A stretch of DNA of 58,230 nucleotides, from positions 1 to 58,230 of the forward strand of contig PBNY01000103.1 in NCBI GenBank assembly GCA_002723385.1, written 5' to 3'. A program made the translations under genes and the position numbers. Below the pieces are notes generated by a model that saw nothing but the letters and a program-made list of their open reading frames with translations, was not told the origin of the DNA and made no database searches. Of this stretch, positions 18,993 to 27,983 are shown piece after piece; position 1 is the stretch's first letter; each line of letters starts with the position of its first letter. The DNA is from Oceanospirillaceae bacterium. Lineage in GTDB: Bacteria > Pseudomonadota > Gammaproteobacteria > Pseudomonadales > Oceanobacteraceae.

Positions 18993-20009
18993 ATGAACAA
19001 TAACAATCTCAGACAGCCCGTATTAGTCGGTGATATTGGTGGAACCAATGCGCGCTTTGGACTGTTTGATGCACGTTCTCTAACCCTCGAAGTCTCCTCC
19101 GTGTCGACCTTGCCGGTTGCCGGATACCGTGGTTTGGCCGAGGCCATCCATTGCTATCTGGATCGTATGGGGCTGGCGTCTGATCGTATTCCTGCGTCGC
19201 TTGCCATTGCCGGGCCAGCCGAAGGTCAGCAACTGACACTGGTGAACGGCGGCTGGACCTTTGATCGGGATGAACTGCTTGATCAAGCCGGTCTATCCAG
19301 CGCGCTGTATATGAACGATTTTCGTGCGCAGTCGCTGGCGATGGGCTTTCTGGCCGATCAGGGTTTTGTTGCTGAATCCCTGGTGGAAGTTAAATCAGGC
19401 ACCCGTCTGGCGGACAGAAATCATCTGGTGATGGGCCCAGGCACCGGGTTGGGCGTTGCCGGGTTGATCAAGCACGCAGGCGAGTGGCTGGCACTGCCGG
19501 GCGAAGGCGGCCATGTATCCTTCGGGCCAACAGACGAGGTCGATGAAGCTATCCTACGCTGGTTCCGCAAGCGTTTTCCCCGGGTTTCGATTGAGCGCAT
19601 CCTTTCTGGTTCAGGACTGGAAATGTTGTATCAGGCCATGGGGGAGTACGAAGGCCTGGAGGCTGAAGCTCTGTCAGCAGCAGCGATCAGTTGCGAGGCA
19701 TTGACCGATCCGGATTCTCTGGCGCATCGCACCTGGCAACGGTTCATCTACATCATTGGCAGTGTGGCCGGAGATCAGGTACTCACGCTGGGAGCGAGAG
19801 GCGGTGTGTTTTTGTGTGGCGGTATTTTGCCGCGCATGAAAAGCCAGCTGCAGGAAGGTGAATTCGAGCGGGGATTTCTGAATAAGGGGCGTTATCGGGA
19901 ATATCTGGAAGCTGTCCCGGTTCACCTGTGTGTGGCAAGTGAGCCGGGATTGCTGGGCGCGGCATTGGCCTGGCAGCAAGAGCAGCAGGCCAAAACGCTG
20001 ATCAGCTGA
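18993..20009 (+). CDS. glk: Glucokinase
   Basis: Phosphorylates glucose to glucose 6-phosphate with ATP. The N-terminal phosphate loop VGDIGGTNARFGLFD, the DFRAQ active-site region, MGPGTGLGVAG and PGEGGHVSF are those of the proteobacterial Glk family (338 residues, hexokinase-like fold). It runs toward the pyruvate kinase gene and overlaps its 3' end by 8 nt with no terminator between them, so the two mRNAs must be complementary at their ends. Confidence 0.94.
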   Translation: MNNNNLRQPVLVGDIGGTNARFGLFDARSLTLEVSSVSTLPVAGYRGLAEAIHCYLDRMGLASDRIPASLAIAGPAEGQQLTLVNGGWTFDRDELLDQAGLSSALYMNDFRAQSLAMGFLADQGFVAESLVEVKSGTRLADRNHLVMGPGTGLGVAGLIKHAGEWLALPGEGGHVSFGPTDEVDEAILRWFRKRFPRVSIERILSGSGLEMLYQAMGEYEGLEAEALSAAAISCEALTDPDSLAHRTWQRFIYIIGSVAGDQVLTLGARGGVFLCGGILPRMKSQLQEGEFERGFLNKGRYREYLEAVPVHLCVASEPGLLGAALAWQQEQQAKTLIS

Positions 20010-21438
20010 CGCGAACCACCTTCATGGTGTTGGTGCCGCCTTCAGCATTGAGGTAGTCGCCTCGGGTGATGATCACGATGTCACCTTCAGCCAGTACGCC
20101 ACGGCCTTTCAGGATTCGGATTGCCGCAGGTGTGATGGACTCCGGTGGCATCTGATCGGCATAGAAAGGTACCGTATCGACACCACGATACAGAGCAACA
20201 CGATTCTGGGTATCTTCGCGGCGGCAGTAGGCGTAAATCGGTACGTCCGTACGCAGACGGGACATCAGGCGCGGAGTAGAGCCGGATTCGGTCAGGGCAA
20301 TGATGGCCTTGACGCCTTGCAGGTGGTTGGCTGCGTACATGGCCGACAGTGCGATGGTTTCATCCAGATAGGTGAAGTCTTCGTACAGGCGGTGCTTGGA
20401 GCGTTTGGCCAGAGGCTGGCGCTCGGCGCCTTCGATAATACGGGTCATGGCCGCAACGGCCTCGACCGGAAAATCCCCGGCAGCGGTCTCGGCCGACAGC
20501 ATCACTGCGTCGGTGTAATCCAGTACCGCGTTGGCGACGTCGGATACTTCCGCGCGGGTTGGCATTGGGCTGTCGATCATGGATTCCATCATCTGCGTTG
20601 CAGTGATCACCGGCTTGTTGAGTTTGCGAGAACGGCTGATGATGTTCTTCTGTACGCCCACCAGCTCAGCATCACCAATTTCGACCGCCAGATCACCCCG
20701 GGCAACCATGACCGCATCGGACGCACTGATGATGCCATCCAGAGTGTCGTCGTTGGCGACGCACTCGGCTCGTTCAATTTTGGCTACCAGGTGGGCGTGA
20801 CCGCCAGCCTGTTGCAACAGTGAGCGCGCTTCTTCCATATCCGCACCGTCACGTGGGAAGGACACCGCCAGGTAATCCACTGCCAGCTCCGACGCCAGTT
20901 TGATGTCTTCCTTGTCCTTGTCAGTCAGTGCCTTGGCTGACAGACCGCCACCCAAACGGTTGATGCCCTTGTTATTGGACAGCCAGCCGCCAATACGAAC
21001 CACCGTGTTGAGTTTTTCAGGGAAGGTTTCAGTCACTTCCAGTTCGATGCGGCCATCATCCAGCAACAGGATGTCACCAATGGAGGCATCTTCGATCAGC
21101 GCCTTGTAGTCAATGCCGACCTGATATTGATCACCGGCATCGGTGTCCAGTGTGGCATCCAGGGTGAACGCCTGACCAACCGTCAGTTGCACCTTTTGTT
21201 CAGCGAACCGGGAAATGCGAATCTTTGGACCTTGCAGGTCGCCCAGTACCGCTACGTAGCGATTGAGCTTCTTGGCCGCACGACGCACCATTTCGGCACG
21301 GTCGCGGTGATCATCAGCGTTACCGTGAGAGAAGTTCAGGCGAAAGACGTTGGCACCAGCTTCGATCAGTTGTTCGATAATGGCGTCCGTGCTGGTAGCT
21401 GGGCCAAGAGTGGCCACAATTTTGGTGCGCTTGGGCAT
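20002..21438 (-). CDS. pykA: Pyruvate kinase (PykA type)
   Basis: Converts phosphoenolpyruvate and ADP to pyruvate and ATP. Motifs include TKIVATLGPAT, RLNFSHG, GDLQGPKIR, VARGDLAVEIG, the signature ITATQMMESMI and the allosteric C-terminal domain ending GGTNTMKVVRV. Residue patterns such as LSNNKGINRLGGGLSA match the AMP-activated PykA type rather than PykF. The 478-residue length is normal. It converges on glk with an 8-nt overlap. An intergenic region of about 480 bp lies upstream of its start. Confidence 0.95.
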   Translation of the reverse strand: MPKRTKIVATLGPATSTDAIIEQLIEAGANVFRLNFSHGNADDHRDRAEMVRRAAKKLNRYVAVLGDLQGPKIRISRFAEQKVQLTVGQAFTLDATLDTDAGDQYQVGIDYKALIEDASIGDILLLDDGRIELEVTETFPEKLNTVVRIGGWLSNNKGINRLGGGLSAKALTDKDKEDIKLASELAVDYLAVSFPRDGADMEEARSLLQQAGGHAHLVAKIERAECVANDDTLDGIISASDAVMVARGDLAVEIGDAELVGVQKNIISRSRKLNKPVITATQMMESMIDSPMPTRAEVSDVANAVLDYTDAVMLSAETAAGDFPVEAVAAMTRIIEGAERQPLAKRSKHRLYEDFTYLDETIALSAMYAANHLQGVKAIIALTESGSTPRLMSRLRTDVPIYAYCRREDTQNRVALYRGVDTVPFYADQMPPESITPAAIRILKGRGVLAEGDIVIITRGDYLNAEGGTNTMKVVRVS

Positions 21439-21799
21439 GAGTCTCTCCTCGGTAATGAATCAAACACCTTGACAGATATAACAGCGAGCTGTGACAAAGC
21501 AGTGGCAATGCTGCGTTAGTCGTAGGATACAGGCTATCAGTTTCGGGCCATGAGTGCCTGAAACCCATTGTTTACAGGTGTTGTGCCATGTGCTCCTCAA
21601 TAGCGCGCCCGCTACCGGTAAACGAACTGCTTTGGTGCGGCCTTGCCGGCGGTGCGCCATCTCGTAGAGCAACGAAAATCTCACTTTAATTGGTATCTAC
21701 CACTTTCTATCTCCAGCGATTTTTGCGACTACCTCTTTTGGGATAAGCAAAGCTGCCAAAGTCGCTTGTCCTGCCTGTAAATGAAACCGGGCCCAGGCT
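21439..21799. other. Gene-free stretch upstream of pykA and amt
   Basis: About 360 bp between the divergent pykA and amt genes contain no reading frame that I would call a gene. A TTGACA hexamer occurs at about 21470 on the plus strand but I could not pair it with a convincing -10 box. The right part of this gap holds the sigma-54-type promoter listed separately. NtrC-like activator sites may lie here, but I could not identify a convincing dyad by eye. Confidence 0.5.
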
Positions 21800-21815
21800 T
21801 GGCATTCCCTGTGCA
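21800..21815 (+). promoter_or_regulatory. Predicted sigma-54 (-24/-12) promoter of amt
   Basis: TGGCATTCCCTGTGCA matches the sigma-54 consensus TGGCAC-N5-TTGCA, with the invariant GG at 21801-21802 and GC at 21812-21813 in the required 10-bp separation. Transcription would start near 21826, leaving a leader of about 90 nt before the amt ATG. Ammonium channel genes are classically driven by NtrC and sigma-54, so both position and sequence fit. Confidence 0.72.
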
Positions 21816-21917
21816 ATATTCCTGATGTGAATATTTTTGTCGGGGTGGTGGTCGTCAAATGACAGATCTCCGCCCTGATGTACGACTTCATAATCAAGAA
21901 CCGAAAGGGGATAACTC

Positions 21918-23276
21918 ATGACTCCAGCAGAAATGGAAGCCTTGAAAGCGGCTTTCGAAATGCATCAGGCAATGAATGTGGAGGTGTTCTATTGGTGGTG
22001 TACCGCCATTATGTTCATGATCCACGCAGGCTTCCTGGCCTACGAGATTGGCGCTTCCAGGGTTAAGAACGCTCTGGCTTCCGGGATGAAAAACATTCTG
22101 ACCCTTTCCGTGGTCATTCCGACTTTCTACTTCTTCGGCTGGTGGATTTACAACGCTTTCCCTGGCGGCCTGGTACCGGCCGACGCGGCCTTCGCATTGC
22201 CATGGTCAACCAGCATGGGCCCTGACGTTCAGGACATGGGCACAGGTATTTTCTGGGCTGCTTTCGCACTGTTTGGTGCTACGACTGGTTCCATCATGTC
22301 CGGTGCGGTGATTGAACGTATTCGTCTGAGTGCGTACCTGATCCTGACTGTGCTGGTCGGTTCTGTCGTATGGATTTTGGCCGGTGCCTGGGGCTGGCAC
22401 CCGGACGGCTGGTTGCTGCTGGATCTGGGCTATCACGATGTTGGCGCATCCGGTGTGGTACACGCGGTGGCCGGTTTCTTCTCGCTGGGTGTGTTGATGA
22501 ATCTTGGGCCTCGTATCGGCAAGTTCGTCGATGGCAAGGCCATGGCGATCGTACCTCACAACCTGCCCATGGCACTGATTGGTCTGATGCTGATCATTGT
22601 GGGTTTCTTCGGCTTCCTGGGCGGCTGCATCATCTTTAACGGCGGTGAAACCGGCTGGACAACTATTTATGGCAATCCGACCAACCTGTCAGCGTTTGCC
22701 TTTAACACTCTCATGGGCTTCGCGGGCGGTGTGATTGGTGCCTACCTGACTTCCCGTGAGCCGTTCATGACCATGTCGGGTGGTCTGGCTGGCATCATTA
22801 CCGTGGCGGCCGGTCTGGATCTGTACTACCCGGGTTTGACCTTTGTTCTGGCCATCTGTGGCGGTCTGACCATGCCTCTGGTTGGCAAAATGGTTGAGAA
22901 AGCCGGTATCGATGACGCAGTTGGTGCGGTTGCCGTACACGGCTGGTGTGGCTTCCTGGGTGTGGTACTGGTGGGTGTATTTGCTTCCGGTTACCCGAAC
23001 ACGCCCGAAGGCGCGCCTGAAATCACCTTTATGGGTCAGTTCATCGGTGCGGTTGTGATGGCTATCACTGGCTTTATTCCTGGCTATGGCGTCTCGCTGC
23101 TGCTGAGCAAAATGAACATGCTGCGCGTACCACCAAAAGTGGAAGAAGCGGGTCTGGATCTGGTGGAAATTCCTGCTCTGCCTTACCCGGAGCGCGTTCC
23201 AGCTCGTGACATCGTTGAAGGCACTCAGCCAGCTGATGAAGCCAGCTTGCCTGCCAATGGCGCATTGAGCAGCTGA
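21918..23276 (+). CDS. amt: Amt-family ammonium channel
   Basis: A 452-residue inner-membrane channel for ammonium uptake with about 11 membrane segments. The conserved pore histidine pair is present as His182 (GVVHAVAG) and His341 (AVHGWCGF). The N-terminus lacks an obvious cleaved signal peptide. No glnK/PII gene is adjacent, unlike in the common glnK-amtB operon. Instead a 56-residue membrane protein and then ethanolamine ammonia-lyase follow on the same strand. The sigma-54-type promoter upstream suggests induction under nitrogen limitation. The C-terminal tail of about 45 residues after the last helix is rich in Pro and Glu. Confidence 0.93.
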   Translation: MTPAEMEALKAAFEMHQAMNVEVFYWWCTAIMFMIHAGFLAYEIGASRVKNALASGMKNILTLSVVIPTFYFFGWWIYNAFPGGLVPADAAFALPWSTSMGPDVQDMGTGIFWAAFALFGATTGSIMSGAVIERIRLSAYLILTVLVGSVVWILAGAWGWHPDGWLLLDLGYHDVGASGVVHAVAGFFSLGVLMNLGPRIGKFVDGKAMAIVPHNLPMALIGLMLIIVGFFGFLGGCIIFNGGETGWTTIYGNPTNLSAFAFNTLMGFAGGVIGAYLTSREPFMTMSGGLAGIITVAAGLDLYYPGLTFVLAICGGLTMPLVGKMVEKAGIDDAVGAVAVHGWCGFLGVVLVGVFASGYPNTPEGAPEITFMGQFIGAVVMAITGFIPGYGVSLLLSKMNMLRVPPKVEEAGLDLVEIPALPYPERVPARDIVEGTQPADEASLPANGALSS

Positions 23277-23355
23277 TTGCATCACTCGTTCACAGGAGGT
23301 TCTCACGCTGTGATTGCCTCCTGACGGATTACCAACAGACTTTGAGGATTACCCT

Positions 23356-23526
23356 ATGAACTCTTCACCAATCACCAGCTGGGAAGGCGCCGCCGCTTAT
23401 TTCACCTTTGCTGACAGCCCAGCCATGATCGCCATATTGTGCGGTCTTGCCGTGGCCGGTTTCATCGGTTTCATGGCGACCATCATCAAGCACGAAAAAG
23501 ACGCCTTTGATAAACACGAAGACTAA
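23356..23526 (+). CDS. Small single-span membrane protein downstream of amt
   Basis: A 56-residue protein beginning at the ATG at 23356, with a GAGG ribosome-binding site 8 nt upstream. Residues 21-45 form one hydrophobic span (AMIAILCGLAVAGFIGFMA in the centre), followed by a charged tail KHEKDAFDKHED. It lies 79 bp after amt and before a strong terminator, so the two genes probably share a transcript. I do not recognise a named family. The position suggests a small partner or regulator of the Amt channel. Confidence 0.75.
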   Translation: MNSSPITSWEGAAAYFTFADSPAMIAILCGLAVAGFIGFMATIIKHEKDAFDKHED

Positions 23527-23544
23527 AGTTCCCGCAAGACCCTT

Positions 23545-23570
23545 GCCGATCCAACTGGATCGGCTTTTTT
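23545..23570 (+). terminator. Rho-independent terminator after the amt transcript
   Basis: GCCGATCC and GGATCGGC pair around a 4-nt loop (AACT) and are followed by six T. It separates the amt unit from eutB, although read-through is possible because eutB starts only about 35 bp further on. Confidence 0.92.
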
Positions 23571-23603
23571 GTTTTCTGACTCAGATTCGGAGCCCCAAAA
23601 CAG

Positions 23604-24998
23604 ATGACGTATCAGATTCAATTAGGTCAGCAGCGTTGGCAGTTTGACGATCTGAAGACGCTGATGGCGAAGGCAACGCCGTTGCGATCCGGTGATTGTC
23701 TGGCCGGAGTGGCCGCCAGGGACGAGCAAGAGCGAGTGGCGGCCCAGCTGGCGCTGGCTGATGTGCCGTTAAAGACGTTTCTGTCCGAAGTCCTGATTCC
23801 CTACGAAACGGACGAAGTCACACGGCTGATCATTGATGGCCACGACGCAGCGGCTTTTGCCTCTATTGCTCATCTGACGGTCGGAGATTTCCGCAACTGG
23901 TTGCTGAGCGAGCAAGCCGACAGCGTCACCCTGAGTGCCATTGCGCCAGGCATCACGCCCGAGATGGCCGCTGCCGTCAGCAAGATCATGCGACTACAGG
24001 ATCTGGTGCTGGTGGCTTCCAAATGCCAGGTCACCACGGCATTCCGTAACACCATTGGTTTACCGGGACGGATGGCGACCCGATTGCAGCCCAATCACCC
24101 AACCGATGATCCTGCGGGCGTTGCAGCGTCTGTGCTGGACGGTTTGCTCTACGGCAATGGCGATGCCGTGATCGGCATTAACCCGGCCAGTGATAACGTC
24201 GAAGCGGTTACCACCTTGATGACGATGCTGGACGACGTGATCCAGCATTACGAGATTCCAACCCAGAGTTGCGTCTTGACTCACGTCACCACGCACATTG
24301 AAGCGATCAATCGGGGCGCACCGGTTGACCTGATTTTCCAGTCCATTGCCGGAACCGAAAAAGCCAACGACAGCTTTGGTATCAATTTGGCTATCCTGAA
24401 AGAAGCCTACGAAGCCGGACAGTCGTTAGGGCGCGGCACCGTTGGCAATAACGCGATGTATTTTGAAACCGGGCAGGGCAGTGCGCTGTCCGCCAACGCC
24501 AATTTCGGTGTGGATCAGCAAACCTGTGAAGTGCGTGCCTACGCCGTGGCGCGTGCGTTCAAGCCGTTACTGGTCAACACCGTGGTGGGCTTTATCGGCC
24601 CTGAGTATCTCTATAACGGCAAGCAGATCATACGGGCCGGTCTGGAAGACCACTTCTGTGGCAAGTTGATGGGGCTGCCGATGGGCTGCGATATTTGCTA
24701 CACCAACCATGCCGAGGCTGACCAGGATGATATGGACAACTTGTTGACCCTGTTCGCAGCCGCCGGCGGTACCTTCATCATGGGGATTCCCGGTTCCGAC
24801 GACATCATGCTCAACTATCAGACCACCTCATTCCATGATGCCTTGTACGCCCGCAAGTTACTGAATCTGAAACCCGCGCCCGAATTTGAGCAATGGTTGC
24901 AAACCATTGGTATTTTTGATCAACAGAATCGTCTGGCTTACGGCAATCAGTCGTTGCCGAAACCCTTCGAACACGTGGTAGGAGGTAACGCTGGATGA
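23604..24998 (+). CDS. eutB: Ethanolamine ammonia-lyase, large subunit
   Basis: Catalytic subunit of the adenosylcobalamin-dependent enzyme that splits ethanolamine into acetaldehyde and ammonia. The 464-residue sequence keeps family blocks such as NTIGLPGRMATRLQPNHPTDD, NYFE-type substrate-site context (NNAMYFETGQGS), MGCDICYTNHAEADQDD and GIPGSDDIMLNYQTTSFHD (each quoted in part). The start ATG at 23604 has an upstream GGAG. It overlaps eutC by 4 nt (ATGA). No microcompartment, acetaldehyde dehydrogenase or phosphotransacetylase genes are nearby, so the likely role is nitrogen scavenging, consistent with the adjacent amt. Confidence 0.95.
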   Translation: MTYQIQLGQQRWQFDDLKTLMAKATPLRSGDCLAGVAARDEQERVAAQLALADVPLKTFLSEVLIPYETDEVTRLIIDGHDAAAFASIAHLTVGDFRNWLLSEQADSVTLSAIAPGITPEMAAAVSKIMRLQDLVLVASKCQVTTAFRNTIGLPGRMATRLQPNHPTDDPAGVAASVLDGLLYGNGDAVIGINPASDNVEAVTTLMTMLDDVIQHYEIPTQSCVLTHVTTHIEAINRGAPVDLIFQSIAGTEKANDSFGINLAILKEAYEAGQSLGRGTVGNNAMYFETGQGSALSANANFGVDQQTCEVRAYAVARAFKPLLVNTVVGFIGPEYLYNGKQIIRAGLEDHFCGKLMGLPMGCDICYTNHAEADQDDMDNLLTLFAAAGGTFIMGIPGSDDIMLNYQTTSFHDALYARKLLNLKPAPEFEQWLQTIGIFDQQNRLAYGNQSLPKPFEHVVGGNAG

Positions 24999-25819
24999 GT
25001 CAGTCAGCCGATATTCTGGTTCATAACCCGTGGCAAAAGCTGCGTAATTTCACCGATGCCCGCATTGGCCTGGGCCGTGCTGGCGTGAGTCTGCCAACCC
25101 AGGCCCACCTGGAATTTCAATTGGCACATGCCCGTGCGCGAGATGCGGTGCATCTGCCACTGGATTTCCTGCAGCTCCAGACGGATATTGAACAGGTGTA
25201 CAGTGGTGATGTCCTCAAGCTGAACAGCAAGGCGTCCCATCGCTCTGAATACCTGCAACGCCCGGATTTTGGCCGCGAGTTGTCAGATTCCAGTGCCGAT
25301 TTACTGAAAGATTTGCCTGCCCAAAAGAAAAGTATCGTGGTGGTCGTGGCTGATGGCCTGTCATCACTGGCAGTACAGAAGCACGCCGCGCCGATGATGG
25401 CATCGCTCAAATCGGCACTGGAAGGCACCCGGCTGAGTATCGACAGCGTCTGTCTGGTCGAGCAGGGACGGGTCGCGATTGGCGATCCTATTGGTGAGCT
25501 GATGCAGGCGCGGATGCTGGTGATGCTGATTGGTGAACGGCCTGGGCTGAGTTCACCGGATTCCCTTGGGGTGTACTACACCTTTGAACCCCAGGGTGGC
25601 AAGCACGATGCCCTGCGCAATTGTATCTCTAACGTGCGCAAGGAAGGACTGAGTTACGAAGAAGCCACGCACAAATTAATGTACTTGCTGCTGGAGTCGG
25701 ATCGACGCCAGTTGTCTGGTGTTGAGTTAAAGGACGAATCCGACAACGGTTCCAGTCAGCTGGACAATTCATCGAGTAGCAACCTGCTTATTGGCACACA
25801 CAGTGCTGATAAAAGTTAA
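24995..25819 (+). CDS. eutC: Ethanolamine ammonia-lyase, small subunit
   Basis: The cobalamin-holding small subunit that pairs with EutB. Recognisable parts are WQKLRNFTDARIGLGRAG near the N-terminus, VVVADGLSSLAVQKHA in the Rossmann-like cofactor domain, IGERPGLSSPDSLGVY, and a YEEATHKLMYLLLESDRRQLSGV segment near the end (quoted here only to name the region). At 274 residues it is of usual length, apart from a Ser/Asn-rich tail of about 25 residues. The start overlaps the eutB stop, so subunit synthesis should be coupled. Confidence 0.94.
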   Translation: MSQSADILVHNPWQKLRNFTDARIGLGRAGVSLPTQAHLEFQLAHARARDAVHLPLDFLQLQTDIEQVYSGDVLKLNSKASHRSEYLQRPDFGRELSDSSADLLKDLPAQKKSIVVVVADGLSSLAVQKHAAPMMASLKSALEGTRLSIDSVCLVEQGRVAIGDPIGELMQARMLVMLIGERPGLSSPDSLGVYYTFEPQGGKHDALRNCISNVRKEGLSYEEATHKLMYLLLESDRRQLSGVELKDESDNGSSQLDNSSSSNLLIGTHSADKS

Positions 25820-25844
25820 CCTGTAATTTTCGGAGCAACTTCTT

Positions 25845-26033
25845 ATGTCAAAACTGCAACTGGTTCTGAAACGCACCCTGTTTTATCCGGCCTTCCTGTT
25901 TTTTTCCAGTGGCTTCTTCCTGCTGGAATGGCGTGGCTTACTACCGATTGGTGTAGCGGCGGCTCTGGCGCTGGCCATTCACATCGGTGTAAACGGTTAC
26001 GACGTATGGAAGGAAAAACGCAGTCTTGGTTGA
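25845..26033 (+). CDS. Small hydrophobic protein at the end of the eut unit
   Basis: A 62-residue protein starting 25 bp after eutC, with a GGAG ribosome-binding site upstream of the ATG. Two hydrophobic stretches (about residues 11-25 and 30-47) separated by EWRG suggest a membrane hairpin, with a basic C-terminal end (KEKRS). I do not recognise a family. The distance suggests co-transcription with eutBC. Confidence 0.65.
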   Translation: MSKLQLVLKRTLFYPAFLFFSSGFFLLEWRGLLPIGVAAALALAIHIGVNGYDVWKEKRSLG

Positions 26034-26181
26034 GCAGTGCTCAATCACGTTGTTAATGGGTTGATCAAAAAGGCCAAAATACTTGCCTTCGCTCAAACAG
26101 TCTGATTTCGTCGGTGCAATACTTGTGATGTAGTTCGCAAATTCGATGCATTTGAATTCTGGCTGACGAAGGGTGTTGGTA

Positions 26182-27855
26182 ATGCACATTCGCAAGAAAC
26201 TGCTATCCGGTTTGGTACTGCTGTTTGCACTGGTTGCGGGCAGCATTGTGCTCACCGTGCACTATATGGTGCTGCCAGGTATCGCCGAGGCCGAGCGGGA
26301 GGAGCTGGTTCGGGAAATTGATCGGGTCAAGCACGCCATTCGGGGTGAACTCAGCCGAATGAAGAGTTTTGCCATTGATTGGGGAGAGTGGGACGACACC
26401 TACGCGTATATTCAGTCACCGAACCCCGGGTATGAGGCATCCAATCTGCTGGGTTCGACGTTGGGCGATGTCGAGACGCACGCCATTATCCTGTTGAATA
26501 ATCAGGGACGGGTCGTGAAAAGGCTTGAAAGCGCCGAGATTTTCGAGTTGGCCTTGATGGCAGGAAACCACTGGGATAACAGTCACCCGATTATCAAGCT
26601 GATGCAGGATTCTGGAACCGGCCTGCTGAAAACCGCTCAAGGGCCGCTACTGATTGCAGGCAACCCTATTCGCCGAAGTAATGGAGAGGGGCCAGATCGT
26701 GGTTACATTGTCTTCGGGCGTTTTCTGGATCAAGATCTTCGTGAGGCCTTTTCCAATGATCTGGTACTGCCACTGGCGCTGTCGGTCGTCCCCACCCCTG
26801 AACATGGGCTGGCGTCTCTGGTGGTGTTTAAAGACATCAATGCCAGCCAGATCACTGGCTATCTGGAGCTGGCCAATGACGGCGACAGCGTGCTTCAGCT
26901 GAGCGTCATGCACGATCGCCCTTTCTATACCAGCGCACTCAAGCTGGTGTCTGTATCCATGGTGTTGCTGTTGCTGGTGGGTACCCTGATGACTGGCATT
27001 GCTTATGTGCTGATTCGCCGTACCCTGGTTGACCCGATTCTGACTCTGAAGACCCAGACTGAGCTGTTCAAACGCTCCAAATCCAGTTTGGGTATTGAGG
27101 AAATCCGCCAGCACGACGAGCTTGGAGCCTTGTCTCGCAGCTTTGTCGATATGGTCAGAGAGTTGGAAGCTTCAAACAATGTGCTGGAGCAGGAGCGACA
27201 AAAATTCCTGGATGACAGTCTGACTGATCCGCTGACTCGCCTCGGTAATCGCCGCTTTCTGCAGCAGTACCTGAATGCACAGGCCAAGGCCGGACGTGGC
27301 GAGTGGCTGTTCGTGATGGTCGACCTGGATCACTTCAAGAAGGTAAATGATCGCTATGGCCACGATGTCGGTGATGAGGTGTTGGTAGAAGTGGCCAGCC
27401 TGCTGACTGACATCAACCGCCGCAATGACGTGGTGACCCGTTACGGTGGCGAGGAATTTGTTGTGATTTGCCGAGGTGTTGGCAAAGACACAGCGGCGTC
27501 CATTGTTGAACGAATTCGTGAAAACCTCGAAGGCCACGTTTTCTATTCCAGCCTGGATGAAGGGTTCAATCTCACCTGTTCCATCGGTTTCTTTGTACTG
27601 GATACCGATGGTGTCAGGGTTACCAGAGAGTGGTCGTCGATTCTGAAGGTGGCCGATCTGGCGATGTACGCCGCCAAAAACAGTGGTCGCAATACCTGGG
27701 TTGGCGTCACTCCGGCGGACAAGGAATGCTCAGGTCACTATCCAACGTCTCCTGAGCAGATCGAATCCTGTATCAACCAGAAGCATCTGCTGGTGCTGAC
27801 GTTCCGACGTCAGCCCTTGCATTGGGGTAGACAGGAGACGAGTGCTTGTTCCTGA
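26182..27855 (+). CDS. CHASE4-GGDEF diguanylate cyclase
   Basis: Membrane-anchored enzyme predicted to make cyclic di-GMP. An N-terminal membrane helix (residues 10-30) precedes a periplasmic CHASE4 sensor domain marked by the DWGEWDDTY signature. A second helix near residue 265 and a HAMP-like region lead to the GGDEF domain. The active-site motif is GGEEF (RYGGEEFVV), so catalysis should be intact, and an RxxD inhibitory site (RRND) lies exactly five residues before it. I take the ATG at 26182 as start because AGGG lies 9 nt upstream; an in-frame GTG at 26173 is the alternative. The ligand of the CHASE4 domain is unknown. Confidence 0.88.
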   Translation: MHIRKKLLSGLVLLFALVAGSIVLTVHYMVLPGIAEAEREELVREIDRVKHAIRGELSRMKSFAIDWGEWDDTYAYIQSPNPGYEASNLLGSTLGDVETHAIILLNNQGRVVKRLESAEIFELALMAGNHWDNSHPIIKLMQDSGTGLLKTAQGPLLIAGNPIRRSNGEGPDRGYIVFGRFLDQDLREAFSNDLVLPLALSVVPTPEHGLASLVVFKDINASQITGYLELANDGDSVLQLSVMHDRPFYTSALKLVSVSMVLLLLVGTLMTGIAYVLIRRTLVDPILTLKTQTELFKRSKSSLGIEEIRQHDELGALSRSFVDMVRELEASNNVLEQERQKFLDDSLTDPLTRLGNRRFLQQYLNAQAKAGRGEWLFVMVDLDHFKKVNDRYGHDVGDEVLVEVASLLTDINRRNDVVTRYGGEEFVVICRGVGKDTAASIVERIRENLEGHVFYSSLDEGFNLTCSIGFFVLDTDGVRVTREWSSILKVADLAMYAAKNSGRNTWVGVTPADKECSGHYPTSPEQIESCINQKHLLVLTFRRQPLHWGRQETSACS

Positions 27856-27983
27856 GCTTTTTCTGGTTCAGGGAAGTCCCAAACCACCAAAGACCTTGCG
27901 ACGTCCTGTGACTGCCAGGATACTTCTGTGATTCTGTGGAAATATAAAATTAAAAAAATAGAATCAATAATCAGGAGAAAACC

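Noticed and set aside
21470..21510. Sigma-70 promoter starting with TTGACA upstream of amt
   Set aside because: No acceptable -10 hexamer lies at 16-18 bp spacing, and the position is over 400 bp from the amt start, whereas a good sigma-54 site lies much closer.
23604..25819. Ethanolamine utilisation microcompartment locus
   Set aside because: Only eutB and eutC are present; no shell protein, acetaldehyde dehydrogenase, alcohol dehydrogenase, EutA or EutR gene flanks them.
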